Source: Vespula vulgaris | Lineage: Eukaryota; Arthropoda; Insecta; Hymenoptera; Vespidae | Assembly: GCF_905475345.1 (NCBI RefSeq) | Contig: NC_066589.1 | Span: 4,273,501 to 4,337,500, forward strand | DNA: 64,000 bases | Direction of reading: 5' to 3' | Part shown: piece after piece, positions 28,326-42,790 of the stretch | How positions within the stretch are numbered: position 1 is the stretch's first letter | Layout: each line of letters opens with the position of its first letter | Translations under genes and position numbers: made by a program | Notes under the pieces: generated by a model | What the model was told of the DNA's origin: nothing | Seen by the model: the letters and a program-made list of their open reading frames with translations, nothing else | Database searches by the model: none

Positions 28326-31300
28326 TTTTTTGTTTCAAAACTATACGAGATAGAGCAAAACGAGAGATAGATAGATAGATAGGTAGATAGATAAAGAGAG
28401 AGAGAGAGAGGGAAAAAGAAAGATAGGAAAGACGATCAGCCTCTCGAAGAGCAATCATAAAACCTCTCGTAGCATTCCTGACCAAGCATTCTATTTCGCG
28501 TGGTCACGTGAAAAATCGTGAAACTCGTGTGCCTCTTATGTAGGCTGCCGCTGGCATTGCTGCTACCGCGTCGTTTCGCATCGCTCTACCGAGCGTAATC
28601 TCAACTCGCCACCGCGATTCTTGCTCTCGCTCGACCAGCTTTTATCCGCTCGTTTCGAAGAGTTCTTCGATCGAATCGCTTCTTCTTTTCTCTTCCTTTC
28701 GTTTCGTCAAATTATTCTCTTCTCTCGTTTCGTGCTCGATATAAAAGTACAGAGCTGTCCAACTTGATGATGAGAAAGCGGGCTAACCTTCTTTTTTTGT
28801 ATTTTTTTCTTTTTTCTTTTTCTGTTTCTTTTTTTTTCCTTTTTTTAAGGAAGTTTATTAACACGTTATTAAATATAGAGAAAAAGGAGTCTTTTTGAAA
28901 GAAAGAAATTCGATTGATATAATCGATGATTCTTTGTATCCTTGGCTTTGTATTAAAAGTTAAGTCGTGATTTTAAATAAAGACCGATTTGGTCGCAATT
29001 CTTTCGTGACATTTGGTTATAAATCATTCTTGATATTTCATTTTTATATTCCGATTTTACCTTCGGATAATGGAAACATTTCTCCGCTTAAAGTCGCTCA
29101 TGTTACTAACAATAAGATTACTTACACTGAATTCTTACTAAGTAACTTGAATTACTCGCTTGTGGTTTTATTTATTTTATATATTTATAGTTCATGACGG
29201 CTAAAATAGAGTATTATTTTCAGCGTAATACAAACTGTTCGTTGTATGTCTTTATTTGTTATTAATTATTCGTAAAATTTAGTAGATTGATTCGGTACGA
29301 TTTATTAAAGGAATTATCGATTTGTAATTTTATTATATATATGATTGTTAAATTTTTATAATCATATATATAATAATTCAATAATAAATGTTTACCTATA
29401 CGAGCAATTTTATCTTGGGTTGAAGCATTATTATAGATTAATTTATAGATTGATTTTGCAGATCATTCAAATATTCTATATGTATTCATTTTAACATTAA
29501 TCATTCGCACAAATGTTTATCGATCACAAAAACTTATTTAATCTATTTAAAAACAGGTTGTTTACGAAGAAAACGAAAAAAGAAACGAAAGAAGCAATGT
29601 ATTCTCATGGTTATCAAATATTATTCTTTTAAAGGTAGTTTTTATCCTCGAGGAAACAAATAACCAGAAAAGTTTTTCAGCTGTGGTTTTTTCGATCGAA
29701 AGATAAAACATGAACGTAAATATTTTTCGTTGTATATTATATTTTGAATAGAACACACAAAAAGGTAAACCTTATCAAGAGTTGTCAAATCCTTTCATGG
29801 ACTTTCTTTTTAAATCACATTCTTTGCATAAATTATCGGACGGATTTCTGGACAAATAAAGCGATCTAATCTAATTGTAAAACCAGAATGTTTTTAAGTA
29901 TTCATAGAATATATATATATACACAGATTAGATTGTTTTAATTGTATAGTCACATTAACATATTTATAAATAAAACGTAGTAGCCTTTTTTATATACGAA
30001 TATTTCCATTACTCGCATCGCATCAAAACAAATTCATACTCAAACTTGAAACGCAATATAAGTTATTTATCCTTCATCGCACTATTTCTTTTTTTCTTTT
30101 CCCATATAGTTTATGAGAAAACGGTACAAGTAGCAATAACAAAGGAGACAAAGAAATGCTCTCTGATTGATCTGATTCAACTCGTATGTTGCACGCTGAT
30201 CTCAGTTTCACCGTAACTGTTGATCGTGGTCGAGTGGTTACCATCTAAGGTATTCCTTGAGTAGATATAAAAAGGAAGTAAAACCAGGCTCGCCACTATT
30301 TTTTGTACGTTAGAAAAAAAATGAGAAAATACAAGAGAAAGAGAGAAAAGAGTGGGGTGAGAGATTGGGGATGAGAGATGTGGTGGACAAAGGGGTAAGG
30401 GAACAGGAAGAACTGAGAACATGGTCTATTGTGGCGATATAAAAAGGAGAGACGGAAGAGAGGAGTCGTTCGTTGGAAGGAAGAAGAATGGAAGCTATGA
30501 AAATAGGGTAAAAGAAGTCGTGCCTCGAAGTAGTAGAGAAGTCTCTGAAGGAAAGGCTTGAAGGGTAAGCAAAAAGAATTGAAATCTCGGATGGTTTGTC
30601 TGTATTTTTTCATTCGTGCGTTTATGCTCTTTGAACATTGCGTTTCAATGAAAACCCACTATGTATTGTGTAAGTATGATAATTCCCTTCTCGAGAGAAA
30701 AAAAATATGTCGTAGGAATGGGCGTGTCGCCTTTGTCAGTTGTCTTTTTAATTGATTCATCTTATTTAACGTAATTTATATGGTATGTATATAGATACAT
30801 GCATCAAAGTCATGCATAGGCTGAGTCAGGAAGTATCGTGTGGGATGAGTCATTGAATATTTGTATCTAAAATATCTTTGTTATTTGTGAGGATATGAAA
30901 AAGTATTAGGTATGGAAAAGATCTTTTTTTCAAGATTTCAATATCAACGACGTTTTCTTCGTTCGATATATACGATATATTTTTCTTATAACGATGTATT
31001 TTATAATAAAAAATAATAATAATAATAATAAAAAAATAATTTCAACGATATGAATTTTTTGTACTACAGATAGGAGGAAGAAAGAGAGACGTTTGGAAAA
31101 AATTAGAAAGTCTAAACTTCGGGCGTTTCAATGAAAAAAAATTTATTTTCAACGTTCACAAGAATTTCTATTGCTTTTCTGTAGTAGCAAATTTTATTTA
31201 TATTACCTACACATGTTTTTGATTTATAACGAGGAAGAAATAACATGTTATGCTTTTTGTCTATGAAAACTGGCACGTTTTAGTAGTCCGTCATGAAAAG

Positions 31301-34300
31301 AAGCACGTTTCGATTTTGTTCGCGAAAAGTAGCACGTTGTACTAGTATTCATAAGACAAATGAACTGAACGTTTTGAAATATGTTAGTCTTTATAAGACA
31401 AATGATCTGTATGTTCTAAAATGTGCTACTTTTCATAAAACAAATGTATTCAATATATAAACTGAACGTAATATAGATAAATGAAACGTGCTACATATTG
31501 CAACAGTATTCAAAATATAACTAATGTTCGTGGCGAACTGTGAATCGTGTTTATTATCATGGTTAACATGAAACATGCTATTTTTCGAAAGCAACATCGA
31601 CAAAGTACGACAAAACGATGATCAATTTTCTTCCGAACGCATTAAATTCTATAACTCCACAAAAAATTCGATCGTGTAACGATAAAAATTTCAAACTTCC
31701 ATTTTCAAAAGGTATGTTAAAAAAAGAAATGACTAACCAGGAACTATTATTATTTTGTAATTTTTATTTGAAATCGATTTCATTCAAATAAAAGCAGCTC
31801 GTTCAAAGTGAAGATTGATCTTCCTAGAAAAGAAAGCGCAAGTAATAAAAAAAAAAAAAGATGTACTAAAATGGCTAGAATACAAAGGACTTTGTAGATA
31901 CTCTCTCTCTCTCTCTTTCTTTCTCTCACTTTACAATTAGTTTTCTCTAGTTAAAGAAGTATATGCAATTGTTTCGTCGAAGTTGAAGAGAAAAGAACAG
32001 TTTGATTTCGCAGGAACGGATGTACTTTCTTTCGTTTGCTCGTTTGAAGTTGAGAATAGCAGCAAGCTTGTAAGCGAATCCCTCTTCCTCTGGTGAGGGA
32101 CCGTTCCGAGTCGGGCACTCCTTCTTTTTCCTCCTGGCTGCATTTCTCTGTCGCGCTATTACGCTTCCTCGTTACGGTAAGAAAAACGACTCGCGAAGCC
32201 GTCTTTTCACGAGAATCCGAGCCGCGTGTGCGGACAGTAACGTTTTAACATGCGGTCTTTTCTTTTCAACGTCGCAACTCGCGAGTCGGTCTCTACCATT
32301 ATGTAATTTTACTTCGCCCGTAATAAAAGTATTTTCCTTCGTGAAATCCTGATGTCGCGGTGAAAAACGTTGATTCCGCGTTGGAACGGTTGCTCGTACG
32401 ATCCCGTTACCCCTTCCCTCGACTCTCATCAAAATGCTCAAAGGGAGTGCCAAGTTTGCCTCCGTTTTAGGAATTTTCCTCAAGCTCGTGTGACTTCATT
32501 GAAATCTGAGCTTCTTGTTAATCCCCCTTTTGACCAACCTTCAAGTTGGATCGAAATAACAGCCTTTCGAAAATCTTTATAAATCTTCAACCTGAAGACT
32601 GAAATGCATGTGGTTGTGGAATTACAACATATTAATGTTTCATGTAGTCTAAACGAAAAGTTAATTTTTTTAGGTAATCGCAAACAAAATTATTATAATA
32701 TAATTTTTCCATTATTTCCTTGTGAATATTTACTTAATAGTAATTAATTAAAATGTTCAATATTTTTCAAATCACAACTTATAGGGGATTTCTTAGTCTT
32801 CTAAAGATATATCTAAAGACTCTCTTTTTTTTTTTATGAAACTCTTTAAGAACCAATCAAGTACTAAGCCAGCTGAATCGTGAATGTGACGTCAAGTATC
32901 ATTCTTTACATAGTTTTAGACAGCTATCTATCGATCGAAATGATCATACTTGTTAAAATAATCATAAAAATATTGTATTACCATTTGTATTTCAATTCTA
33001 TACTTTCGTTGGTTCGTGATCATTTGTATCACAAATCATGTCGTCGCTTGGTGGCCAACGTGACAAAAATCACGTAGTCAATCCCTGCTCAGCGACTAGA
33101 ACCCAAACCTTTTTTTCTCCTCTTCTAATCTCCACAGGAAAGCTATGAAACTATGTATGTCTGTTAGGGCTGCCTAACAAGGAAACGTTTTCAGAACTTA
33201 AATTTCTTTTCCTTGAACTCCTAATATAAAAATATAATACGTAGAGCATTACAAATTATCAGACGCATGTTTTTATATTTTAATTTCAACTCACGATACG
33301 TTCTTTTAAATCCTGCTGATCATATATTTCTTCTTTCAATAAAATTCTATCAAAAATGTTCTATCAACAGATTAAAATTGTTGATTTTGAACGTAAAATG
33401 ATTTGGAAAATTTTCTTTGGCATTTAATTTTTATGTAACAACCACCTATTCGATATTCTAGGAAAAATTTTTTTTTATTAAAATTTTGATTACAACGAAA
33501 TTATAATATTTTGTATATAACATTCATCAATATGTATCATATATATATATATACATATATTTATGGTTTTCTCATCTATACAATACAAAATTATTCAAAT
33601 ACTATGTATTGTATGAGCCTACCTCAGCACTCAAGAAATGACTCATAGTCTATGAATGTGTCCTGGTATAATATTTTGAATGATAATGCTCTATATATTA
33701 AACGTAAAAGCTATTTCTACGTAATCGATATTTTGAGTAATCTCTACGTCTGACTTGTTATCATACCTTTTTTTTTATTTTTAAAATGTGAAATTAATTA
33801 CTAACTCCTACTCAGCGTTCATTAGTAAAAATAAATCAGCGTTTTTGTACGAGGTATATAATATGACTGACATAGTTTACGTTAATGTGTAATTAGGTCT
33901 ATTTTAAATATCCCTACAAAACGTTTATTTATTTTAATTTAATTTTATTTTCTTCATGCACTCTAAGAATATCGATTGCTGACATTTTATACACTTGTAA
34001 TACTTGTAATCCATGTCCCTATTTTGCATGTAAGGACATAAGTTGCACTTTCTTTTCTTGTGTAACTTATCAATTACTTCTACACATATTGAACCTTCAA
34101 CATCGTCCTTCTCGTCTTTCAAAATGTTTCTTATAAGATTTTTAATTTCTATCACATAAATTTTGTAAGGTATTGATCAGCAAAAATTTTATTCTCTTAT
34201 CGAATCAAATCGCTTTTTAGTTTTTGAATGTTCAAATGTAGAAAGTATGCATTCGCTGCAGAAATGTTTGTTTATGTATTCGGTAATATCGTTATGAGAA

Positions 34301-37300
34301 TATATGTTTCTAGGACACTGTTATTTCCAACTTTCGATATGCATACGTTTAGTGACAAAATGCAACTGCATCAAACTTGCATTAATATCTATATTAGATA
34401 TTGATAAGAAGATACTAAAAGGTAGGATCTTCCCAGTGCAGCAATTTTATCTTATTGTGATAAGGTCAGTTCATAGGTACCTGTCAGGCACGTACTATCT
34501 GTCAAGGGTTAACTGTCAAGCATCTAAGATTCCAGACAATGCAAAGTGTCTGTTGACCTTGTTATAAAAAAAAAACCTAACATATTTTATAAGAGAAATT
34601 TTAGTGAACCAACATTTATGGAAGTCAATGTTAAAAGGAAATAAGGTCGTCATTCGTTATTCATCGCCGTTCCAAAAGCATACAATATCAGTTGAAAGAT
34701 TTGTGGAAAATATATGAAACACAAATTATTTCACAAGAATATCGTCCATTTTTTAAAGAGTTGAAGAGCAATGAACATACGTATGTACGTGATGCACTTT
34801 CAGAGCAGAACATTAACGAAGACTGATTATGATAATTCATTTTTTACTTCTTTAGATAAAAAATCGCAGTCATAACAATCTACATCTTAATTTCAAGGAT
34901 ATATTATTTCCTTTAATTTGTATATCAATGCAAAAATAGAAGTCATTTTCCTTAATCTATTTTCTAAAATATCATTTCCTTCTCTCGTTATTATACTAGG
35001 ATCGTAAATGTGATTTATAATTCAAAATGAGGATAGCAAAATGAGGACACTTAAATATTGATCTCAAAACTGATATGTGCAAGAAAATTTCAAAAACTTT
35101 CATCTGACTATCTCTCATATTCAATTGTGAATTCCCACAATTGGTCAAATTGACATAAGGGGGACGATATTATGTTTGAACGAGTACTAAAGAGCGCTGC
35201 AATGTGTTGCTAAGCGCAATGGGAGATCTTCCCGATCGGTTGTGCAGCAACATATTTCGAAATAGGGGATATCTCTTCGATCAAATTGACAAAGCGTTTA
35301 AATATATAGAAAAAATTCATTCTCACATATTTTTAATTAAACTCGAATGATTTTTATTTTTTTATTTTTCTTCGAAATATATGTATAAAATTCGCTTTCG
35401 ATCTCGTTCAGAAAGTTTCGAGAATCTTTCTATTAATTTCAGAGTTAACGGCTCGAAGGTCACGCCTTCGATGCTGCTTATCGTTGCGCGTTCATCGAGA
35501 CGGTAGGATCATCGACCTCGCTCGAGTAGCCAGTATATTATGCATTTTCCTTCTCTCTCTCTCTCTCTCCCCCCCCCCTCTCTCTCTCTTTCTTTCTTTC
35601 TCTCTCTTTGATCGCGAATGTAAACAAATTCGAGCGTACTCGTTTCAAAGAGTTTAGTGCTGGTGAAATGTAAGTACAACGTGATGAATTTAAACAAGTG
35701 ATAACGATCTAAGAACTAAAATAGTATTCCATCTTTAATCTACAAAGTGTAAAACTTTAAAAAATAATTCGTAGAAATTAAAATTATACAGATGAAAGGG
35801 CTATTCACGAAGGACAAATCATTTTTTACCGTTTGTATATAATATATGTATGTATTATTATCGGTTAATAATATATATATATATATATATATGTACGTAT
35901 GTATGTATATATATATGTATATACGTACGTACGTACGTATGTATAAGGCTCGCTTTTCTCCTTGGCGATGCGTTTGGATTACTTCTTGTGAAAGTTGAAA
36001 GTACGAAAGCGTCTATGTTTTGTTAGTCGTAAAGACGTTGATTGTATCATGGAGGTCATTGGTGACCACTACTTGCTTTTCCTAATTTTATGTAAAACCT
36101 TTATAACATTCCTAAAAAGAATTTGTAGTATGTATTTATTAGTGTAGGAATTTGAAAAGATTTTCATTGATATTAGGGTATAAATACCTACCTATCGTCA
36201 TTTTATCATTTAACATGGCAATATCTTTCTTTTGAAAAAGGTTTTTTGAAGATCATAATCAGAAGGGCAAGATCGAAAGAAAAGATAAGTTTTCATTGTA
36301 GGGACAGGGACAAGGGTTCTTAATATGTTAGTTATATGATGGGTCGTTCAAAGAAAAGGAAAAGAAAAGAAAAATAAAGAGAAATTTTATAAAAATACAA
36401 TCAAGTATATGCAACAACAACGACATATTTGTTTCACGTAAAAACCTTCTTTCATAGGGAGAAGATCGATCTTTTTACATTCATCTCGAGAATCATATGT
36501 GACTTTCCTCGTGGAAATTTATTTATGGAGCGAGGCGATAGTAAGAATATGATTCACGCTCTTTGATCCGTTTATAAATTTCTCGCGCAACGAGGGTAAC
36601 GTTTCATCGGAGTTGGATTACCGAATTACATACAACATCCGAGCAAAAAAGAGCAAAAGATTTGAAAGTTTTTTAAGTATATTTTTTTAATGATTTTTTT
36701 TTTTTTTTAATATACAAAAATCATTATTGACATAATGACACAAAATTAAAATGCTGATTATTTGAATATTACATTCTGTCCGTGATTATAATAAGAACAA
36801 AAAGTGAAATTATTCGGAAGAACTTCTCATGACACTATTTTAACGTTTATCAGAGTTTGTTCGTTAGTTGTTAAAAATCACTTAGGAAATTGCCCACAAA
36901 GTTCCTCGAACGACACCTGTTTCGCTTTCATTTTTATCTAGCCCACTTAGATAAACTCACAAAACTGATATGCGGCAATACTATGCTAAGAAAAAGTTTC
37001 ACAACGAAGGAATTCGAATTGTAAAATTATGAATACACAAATTTTCATCTTTTTTATTTATTTCTCTTTCATTAATATTATTCGTGCATCATTAATATTT
37101 CTTTTGTGATACATTCGTACGATCACAAATATAACATAATACATTCTAATAAGAATAAAATGTAATATAAAAAATATATCAATGAATTTTCTTATACTCT
37201 TTTACACAAGATTCTTTCAACGTATTAAAATAACTCTATATACACGTACGTGCATATATTCATACATTTTTATACTCGATGAAAGCAAGGGATGATGCAT

Positions 37301-40300
37301 CAAGAGAAGGAGAAGAGGAAGAAGAAGAAGAAGAAGAAAAATAAGAAGAAGGAAGAAGAGGAGGAGAATTCTGGCACGTTACGCACTCATTTCACGGAGT
37401 AGTGGTGCACCTACCGAAGAGGAGAGGGCTCGTCTATACTTGGCTTCTTGGCTATGTCGAAACGAACAGTTTCTTAAATGTCCTAGAGTGCATCGTATCG
37501 CGTTCTTCTTTTCTTCCTCCCTCTCCCTTCCTATCCTTTTCTTTTTTTCCTCTTTCTCTTTATCTGTTTCTTTCTTACAACGCGTATGGATTCACGCGTG
37601 CATACATATAAACAGAGAAAGAGGGAGAGAGACCCATACAAGAGAAGCGATATCAAATAAGAACGAAGCAGAACGGAGCGGAATAGAGCGGAGAACAGAG
37701 AAGTCTTTGATTCTCTCGATCGGAGCGATGCAAAAGGACGGAAAAGTTACATTCCGTGCGAAGAAGAAGACGTCGGAAGTAGTTTGGTTCGATCTAAGTG
37801 ACAAAGAAGACCACCAAGATCGGTAGGATTCGCTTGAAACGTGACTTCGCTGAATACGAGCCCTCTATTCGTTTCCGCTTTTCACCTATTTCAAAATCTT
37901 CTTTTGCTTTTTTACCATTACTCTTTTCTTTTCGGATTACATAACGCGTTCGCGAAAGAGACGATGTGGTTCAAGTACTACAAGGGTTACTACGACCTAC
38001 GTAAAATGCAGCTGCAGTTGGAACTTGAATTGGTGAGCGTATTCTTTTTTTTTTTTTTTCTTTCGTTTTCTATTAACAAATTTCCCGAAATTTTAGATAG
38101 GTCAATCGGGCTTGTTTTACGAAGATATGATATATTTCAATGATTCGAATCGTATCGTACAAATTGTTCGATCCTATTCTCAAATTTATCGAAAAACTTG
38201 AATGAAGAATCCTAAGTAAGTTTGTTAGACTTTTAAGGTATTAAAAAAATTATTACTATCCCCTATTTTTAGTACGGGCAAAAGGAATTCAGAAGAATAA
38301 CTCCAATAACTCCGCCCGGTCCGCGCATTTTCTGTATAACCGGGTATACCGTTACAACCATAAACGTTTTACGATACGAGTATTTCTGCTTCCTTTGCTC
38401 GAGAAAGCTAAGTATTTTCCGGTTCAATTTAATGAAATTCGAATTGGCTATATTTTGATATGTAGATACTCATTCAAAAAAAAAAAAAAAAGAGAGAAAA
38501 AAATCTTAAAAATTTGATACGTATAAGGGAGGAATATCATAAAAATCGTTTTCATCGTTACTTTCCATGTCTGGATAAATAAAACAAAGGAACAGTACAG
38601 AAAACAAATACATTCGAAACTGATATTTAGAATGGAAAATAGCTTTCCTATTTGTCCACCAGGGTGATACCACCTAAGAAGCCAACCCTACTTCTTAGAA
38701 AGTTAGTCTTTAGTGAGTACACCGCTCGTAAACATGAGCTTCGATCCCTTATTACGCGTTATTGTATATATTAGACTATTGCTAATACGCAATTCTACTT
38801 TTGCCATTTAAAAGTTGTGCAATTATTTATCTTATTAAATTATCAATTACATTTTTTTTTATTCGCATATCAATTCTTATCACGTTAATAAAAATTTTTT
38901 GATTTTTGTGTTTCAACGTAATTTCTTCGTAGTATTAAAAGTTAGTGTTTTATATATGTGTATATATATATATATATCGTGAATATATTTGGTTATTTTT
39001 GGAACGATATTTTTTATGGACTAAGCAAAACAAGAGAATGAATTTTGGTAAGTCTTCTTTATTTATATACATATGTATGTATCAGATTTTTCGATCTCTT
39101 TTTTCATAGTAGATACGTATTGTTCAAAAAAAGTCTTGTAAAAACTCATTTATAAAAGATATAAAACAGCCATAAAAATAACACAAACTATACAAAAAAG
39201 CAATTTAAGGTATAGATATCTATTCAATAAAAATATTTTATTCAATAAACGCATAAAAGAGAAGTTAATGTATTGAAGAAAATGAAAAAAAAAAGAAATA
39301 TTTTTTTAAATGTGCATAATTTTCGTGACATTTTCTACAAACTAATTAATATTCTTGATATCATATAAATGTAAGTAAAACGTGCGAATAATACGTGTTA
39401 AAAAAGCGTGTAAATATAAATCGTGTAAAAAGAGATCCAGGTGTATTAAATTGCATTATAATAATGCCGATGGGGAGATTTAAAAAGTGGGACAAATTTG
39501 CGAAAGAAATTTCGAATTAAATTCATTCTTTATCTTTTCAATTAAAATTAAAATTATTTTATAACCTTTAATTTGAAAATGTTAATTTAACGAAGCCTAC
39601 CTTCACTTTGTACGTGACATATTAATGTAAACATATATCGAAGAAATTGTGCTTCATCTTGAGAAAGAGAGAAAGAAAATACAAATATGATATGAACAAT
39701 TTGGAACTCGGTCAAGAGATAGTCTGTAATGTCCAAAGATATTGTGAATTCTGCGAATGCAGCCGAGTTGGAATGAGTGAGAGAAAGAGAAAAACAGAGG
39801 AAACGAGACACATCGAGAATCGGAGTAACGTTTGAAGTTATTTTTGACTCTGGTGCATCGACCGAATATTTAGTATAATTTTTATATGTAGTCTGGGTCG
39901 CGTCTGATAGTCCATAATTTGTAAATTGTATTCCATCATTCATTCATATAATATTTATTGTTCGAAAGTTAAAATAACGCATCGTTTCTAACATAAATAA
40001 ATAGTTCAAAACCTTTCAGAAGTATACGTATTTCTCTAACAAAATCACTATTGTGATAAGTTCAGAGTATTGCATTCAAACTGAATTGTTAAAACTGAAA
40101 TTAAAGATACCCTTTTTTCTGATGCGTTAATTATCCGACTTATCCGAATTTTTCTTAGATTCATGAAAAATGTAACAATTGTAATTTCAAAACGATTCGA
40201 ATGGTGAAACCTGTGGTGGTATTTTTAGTTCTCACTGATACAGGAAGTGGATCGAGAATATGTCCGTCAGCATTCCTACGATGACTAAGGGCCATTTCTC

Positions 40301-41762
40301 GTGGGCAGATGTCCGCAAGGTCGTTGTCACGACACTGTGCGCCGTCAGGATGACTGGAATACAATAGTCTATATATATGTATCATGTTTTTAAGTAAATT
40401 GAAATTATATCAATTTTTCTGATTGAAAAGGAGATAGGCATATGATAAAAAAAAAAGAAAAGAGATAAGGGACTTCACTAACTTTCAATTTCACGGGATT
40501 ACATCTTCTGAAATGAATTTTCCAAATTCGTAAAAATAAAAATCTCGTTTTATCGCGAGTATATCTCATTTGCATGTCTTTCCTTGTTAATTTCTTTCAA
40601 CGGAAGCAATAAAAATGAGTCAAAAGGTTCTCCTCCCACCTCTTTTTTTTTCTTTTTTACTTATTTCTCCATTTCATCAGTCACACAGGGCAAAACGATT
40701 ATATCCAAAGACGATAAATATAGAAACGAAGGTACACGACGGGTGATATTTTCGGCAGGGTACGCGTCCCTGCACGCGAAACATAGCGGCGAACCTAAAT
40801 CCATTTACATAAAATGTTAGTGTCCGTATAAGATCCGCGAAGAGAGTGGGAAAGCGTATATGTGTGTATGTGTGTGATAGAGAGAGAGAGAAGAGAAAGA
40901 GGAGTGTCTCGAGGAAGAATGCGGCCCTTTAAATTTCGCTTTACCTTCGACGAAGGAAGGGCCTTTCGTACTAAGACCAGTTTTCGAGGCACGTCGACTG
41001 TAGGCGCGGACAAGCCATTTCCATTCGGTTAAGGATTAAATCGTACGTTAAATCGCAATTCGACTTTGCAATACGAGAAGCAATCAATTCTCTTGGCAAA
41101 ATCAAAAAAAGAATTTTTTATATAAAGTAAATCCCTATTTTTGATAACATTACGAGAATCATATACATACATGAATTATGATGTTTCACATAAAACATGT
41201 TTTCCATTATTCCATTTCTTAAACACATTAATCATGTAAAATATTAAATATGATATTACAGAAATAAGGAAATCAAATCCATTATCGATGATAATCATTT
41301 GTACATATTTCTGGCTAACCTATTAAAAGCTCATCAATGGTTAAAAAGAGAGGTTAGTACATTATCAATATTGGAACAATAGAAATCCATTATGGTTTGG
41401 TCACGATCGATTTCTACAAAATCCACGTCAACGAGAAGAATGTGCATTCATGTATCTATACACCTGGTGCATCCTCACTCCTCAGACTCGTTAGTAATGG
41501 TTCCTCGTGGAGTAGACGCTTGCAGTTAACTACCGTGCTCCAAGGACATCCACTCCCCCCTCCTCATCTTCGTCATCGTCCCTTCCCTATCGCGAATCTG
41601 CGTCGAGATACTTTTGACTTCTCTCTTCGATCGAGTCCCTACTTTTGTGTGCTTTGTTTTATATTCAGCTGCGGTATTACATTTTCTTAACGCGTATTCC
41701 TTTTTTTTTTAGCGCAGTAAAAGTCAATTTAACAACTATGTTATATTTATGAAATATGACAA

Positions 41763-41804
<42 letters not shown>

Positions 41805-42753
41805 GCAGAGAGAGAAAGAGAGAGAGAGAGAGGTGCGTGAAAATAACACTCACCTATCGAAAAGGATTACATGCTATCAATTTTGCGAGAGATCGAACTC
41901 ATCGACCGATGAAACTCGCAGATTGAAGAAGAGAGATACTCAGAGGTCGAAAGAAACAAGATACAGGTACTCTCTCTTTCTCTCTTTTTTTTGCAGTGGC
42001 ATTACACGGAGGTAGAAGGACCTACGAGTGAGTGTTCATCGCGGAGAATGTTCTTGCGTGTAATGCCGTATAAGAGAGAGAAAGACTTCCATCGCTTTTC
42101 TAACCAGTACTTAACGGTAAAAGTTGTGCCTAATACGAATCCTCCTCTTCGGCACACACAACGTAGATCGACGTCTTCGAGTCTCGTAATCACCCTTACC
42201 ACCGACATTTCGCGATTAATGAAGAAAAAAAATAATTAAGGGAAGAAATTGTTCCTAATAAATTTGATAAATTACAATTCTGAACAAGAGAGAGAAAGAG
42301 AGAGAGCGAAGAATTTTTCTTTCTGTTTATTCCGTTAAAAAAACGTTTCGATATAAATCATAACAGAAAACAAATTCCTCGTTACATCCAAATAATGTAT
42401 CGGGCTCGATTCGAAACGTACGAACTTTATTGCGACCGTTCATTAAATCTGCCATTGGAATTCCATCATCGAAGTAAACGGAATGGGATTCCTTGCTCCT
42501 AGCTCGAATACCTTTGCCTGTCACGTTATTACCAAGCGCCGCTAAATAACAAACGTGTGTAAGTAAGTACATAAGTATGTGTGCACACATGCAAGCGCAA
42601 GTATGCACACTGGCGTAGTCGCACGCTTTCTAAGAATTTTTTGACTGATTACCTTTTACGAAGAGATTATTTGACAATCAAGTTTTTCAATTCAGAAAGC
42701 ATTTTGTTAATTATAAATTGATAAATGACAATCTATATATAAAAGGTCAACAG

Positions 42754-42790
<37 letters not shown>

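Larger units (their letters stand above)
25991..37727 (+). other. Giant intron, middle third
   Basis: No supported exon. It contains the CpG-rich island at 26.7-26.9 kb, (TTTA)n 28294-28330, a 17-bp perfect AT hairpin 29330-29376, paired TGAGTCA sites 30822-30852, a repeat array 31263-31510, a piggyBac-like relic near 34.0 kb, a hairpin 35201-35256, mixed (TA)n/(ACGT)n near 35868-35945 and a (GAA)n purine run 37305-37372. Confidence 0.7.

Noticed and set aside
36053..36068. GGTCA-N4-TGACC palindrome as an ecdysone-type response element
   Set aside because: The half-sites are right but the spacer is 4 rather than 1, so it does not match the canonical EcRE; kept only as a note.
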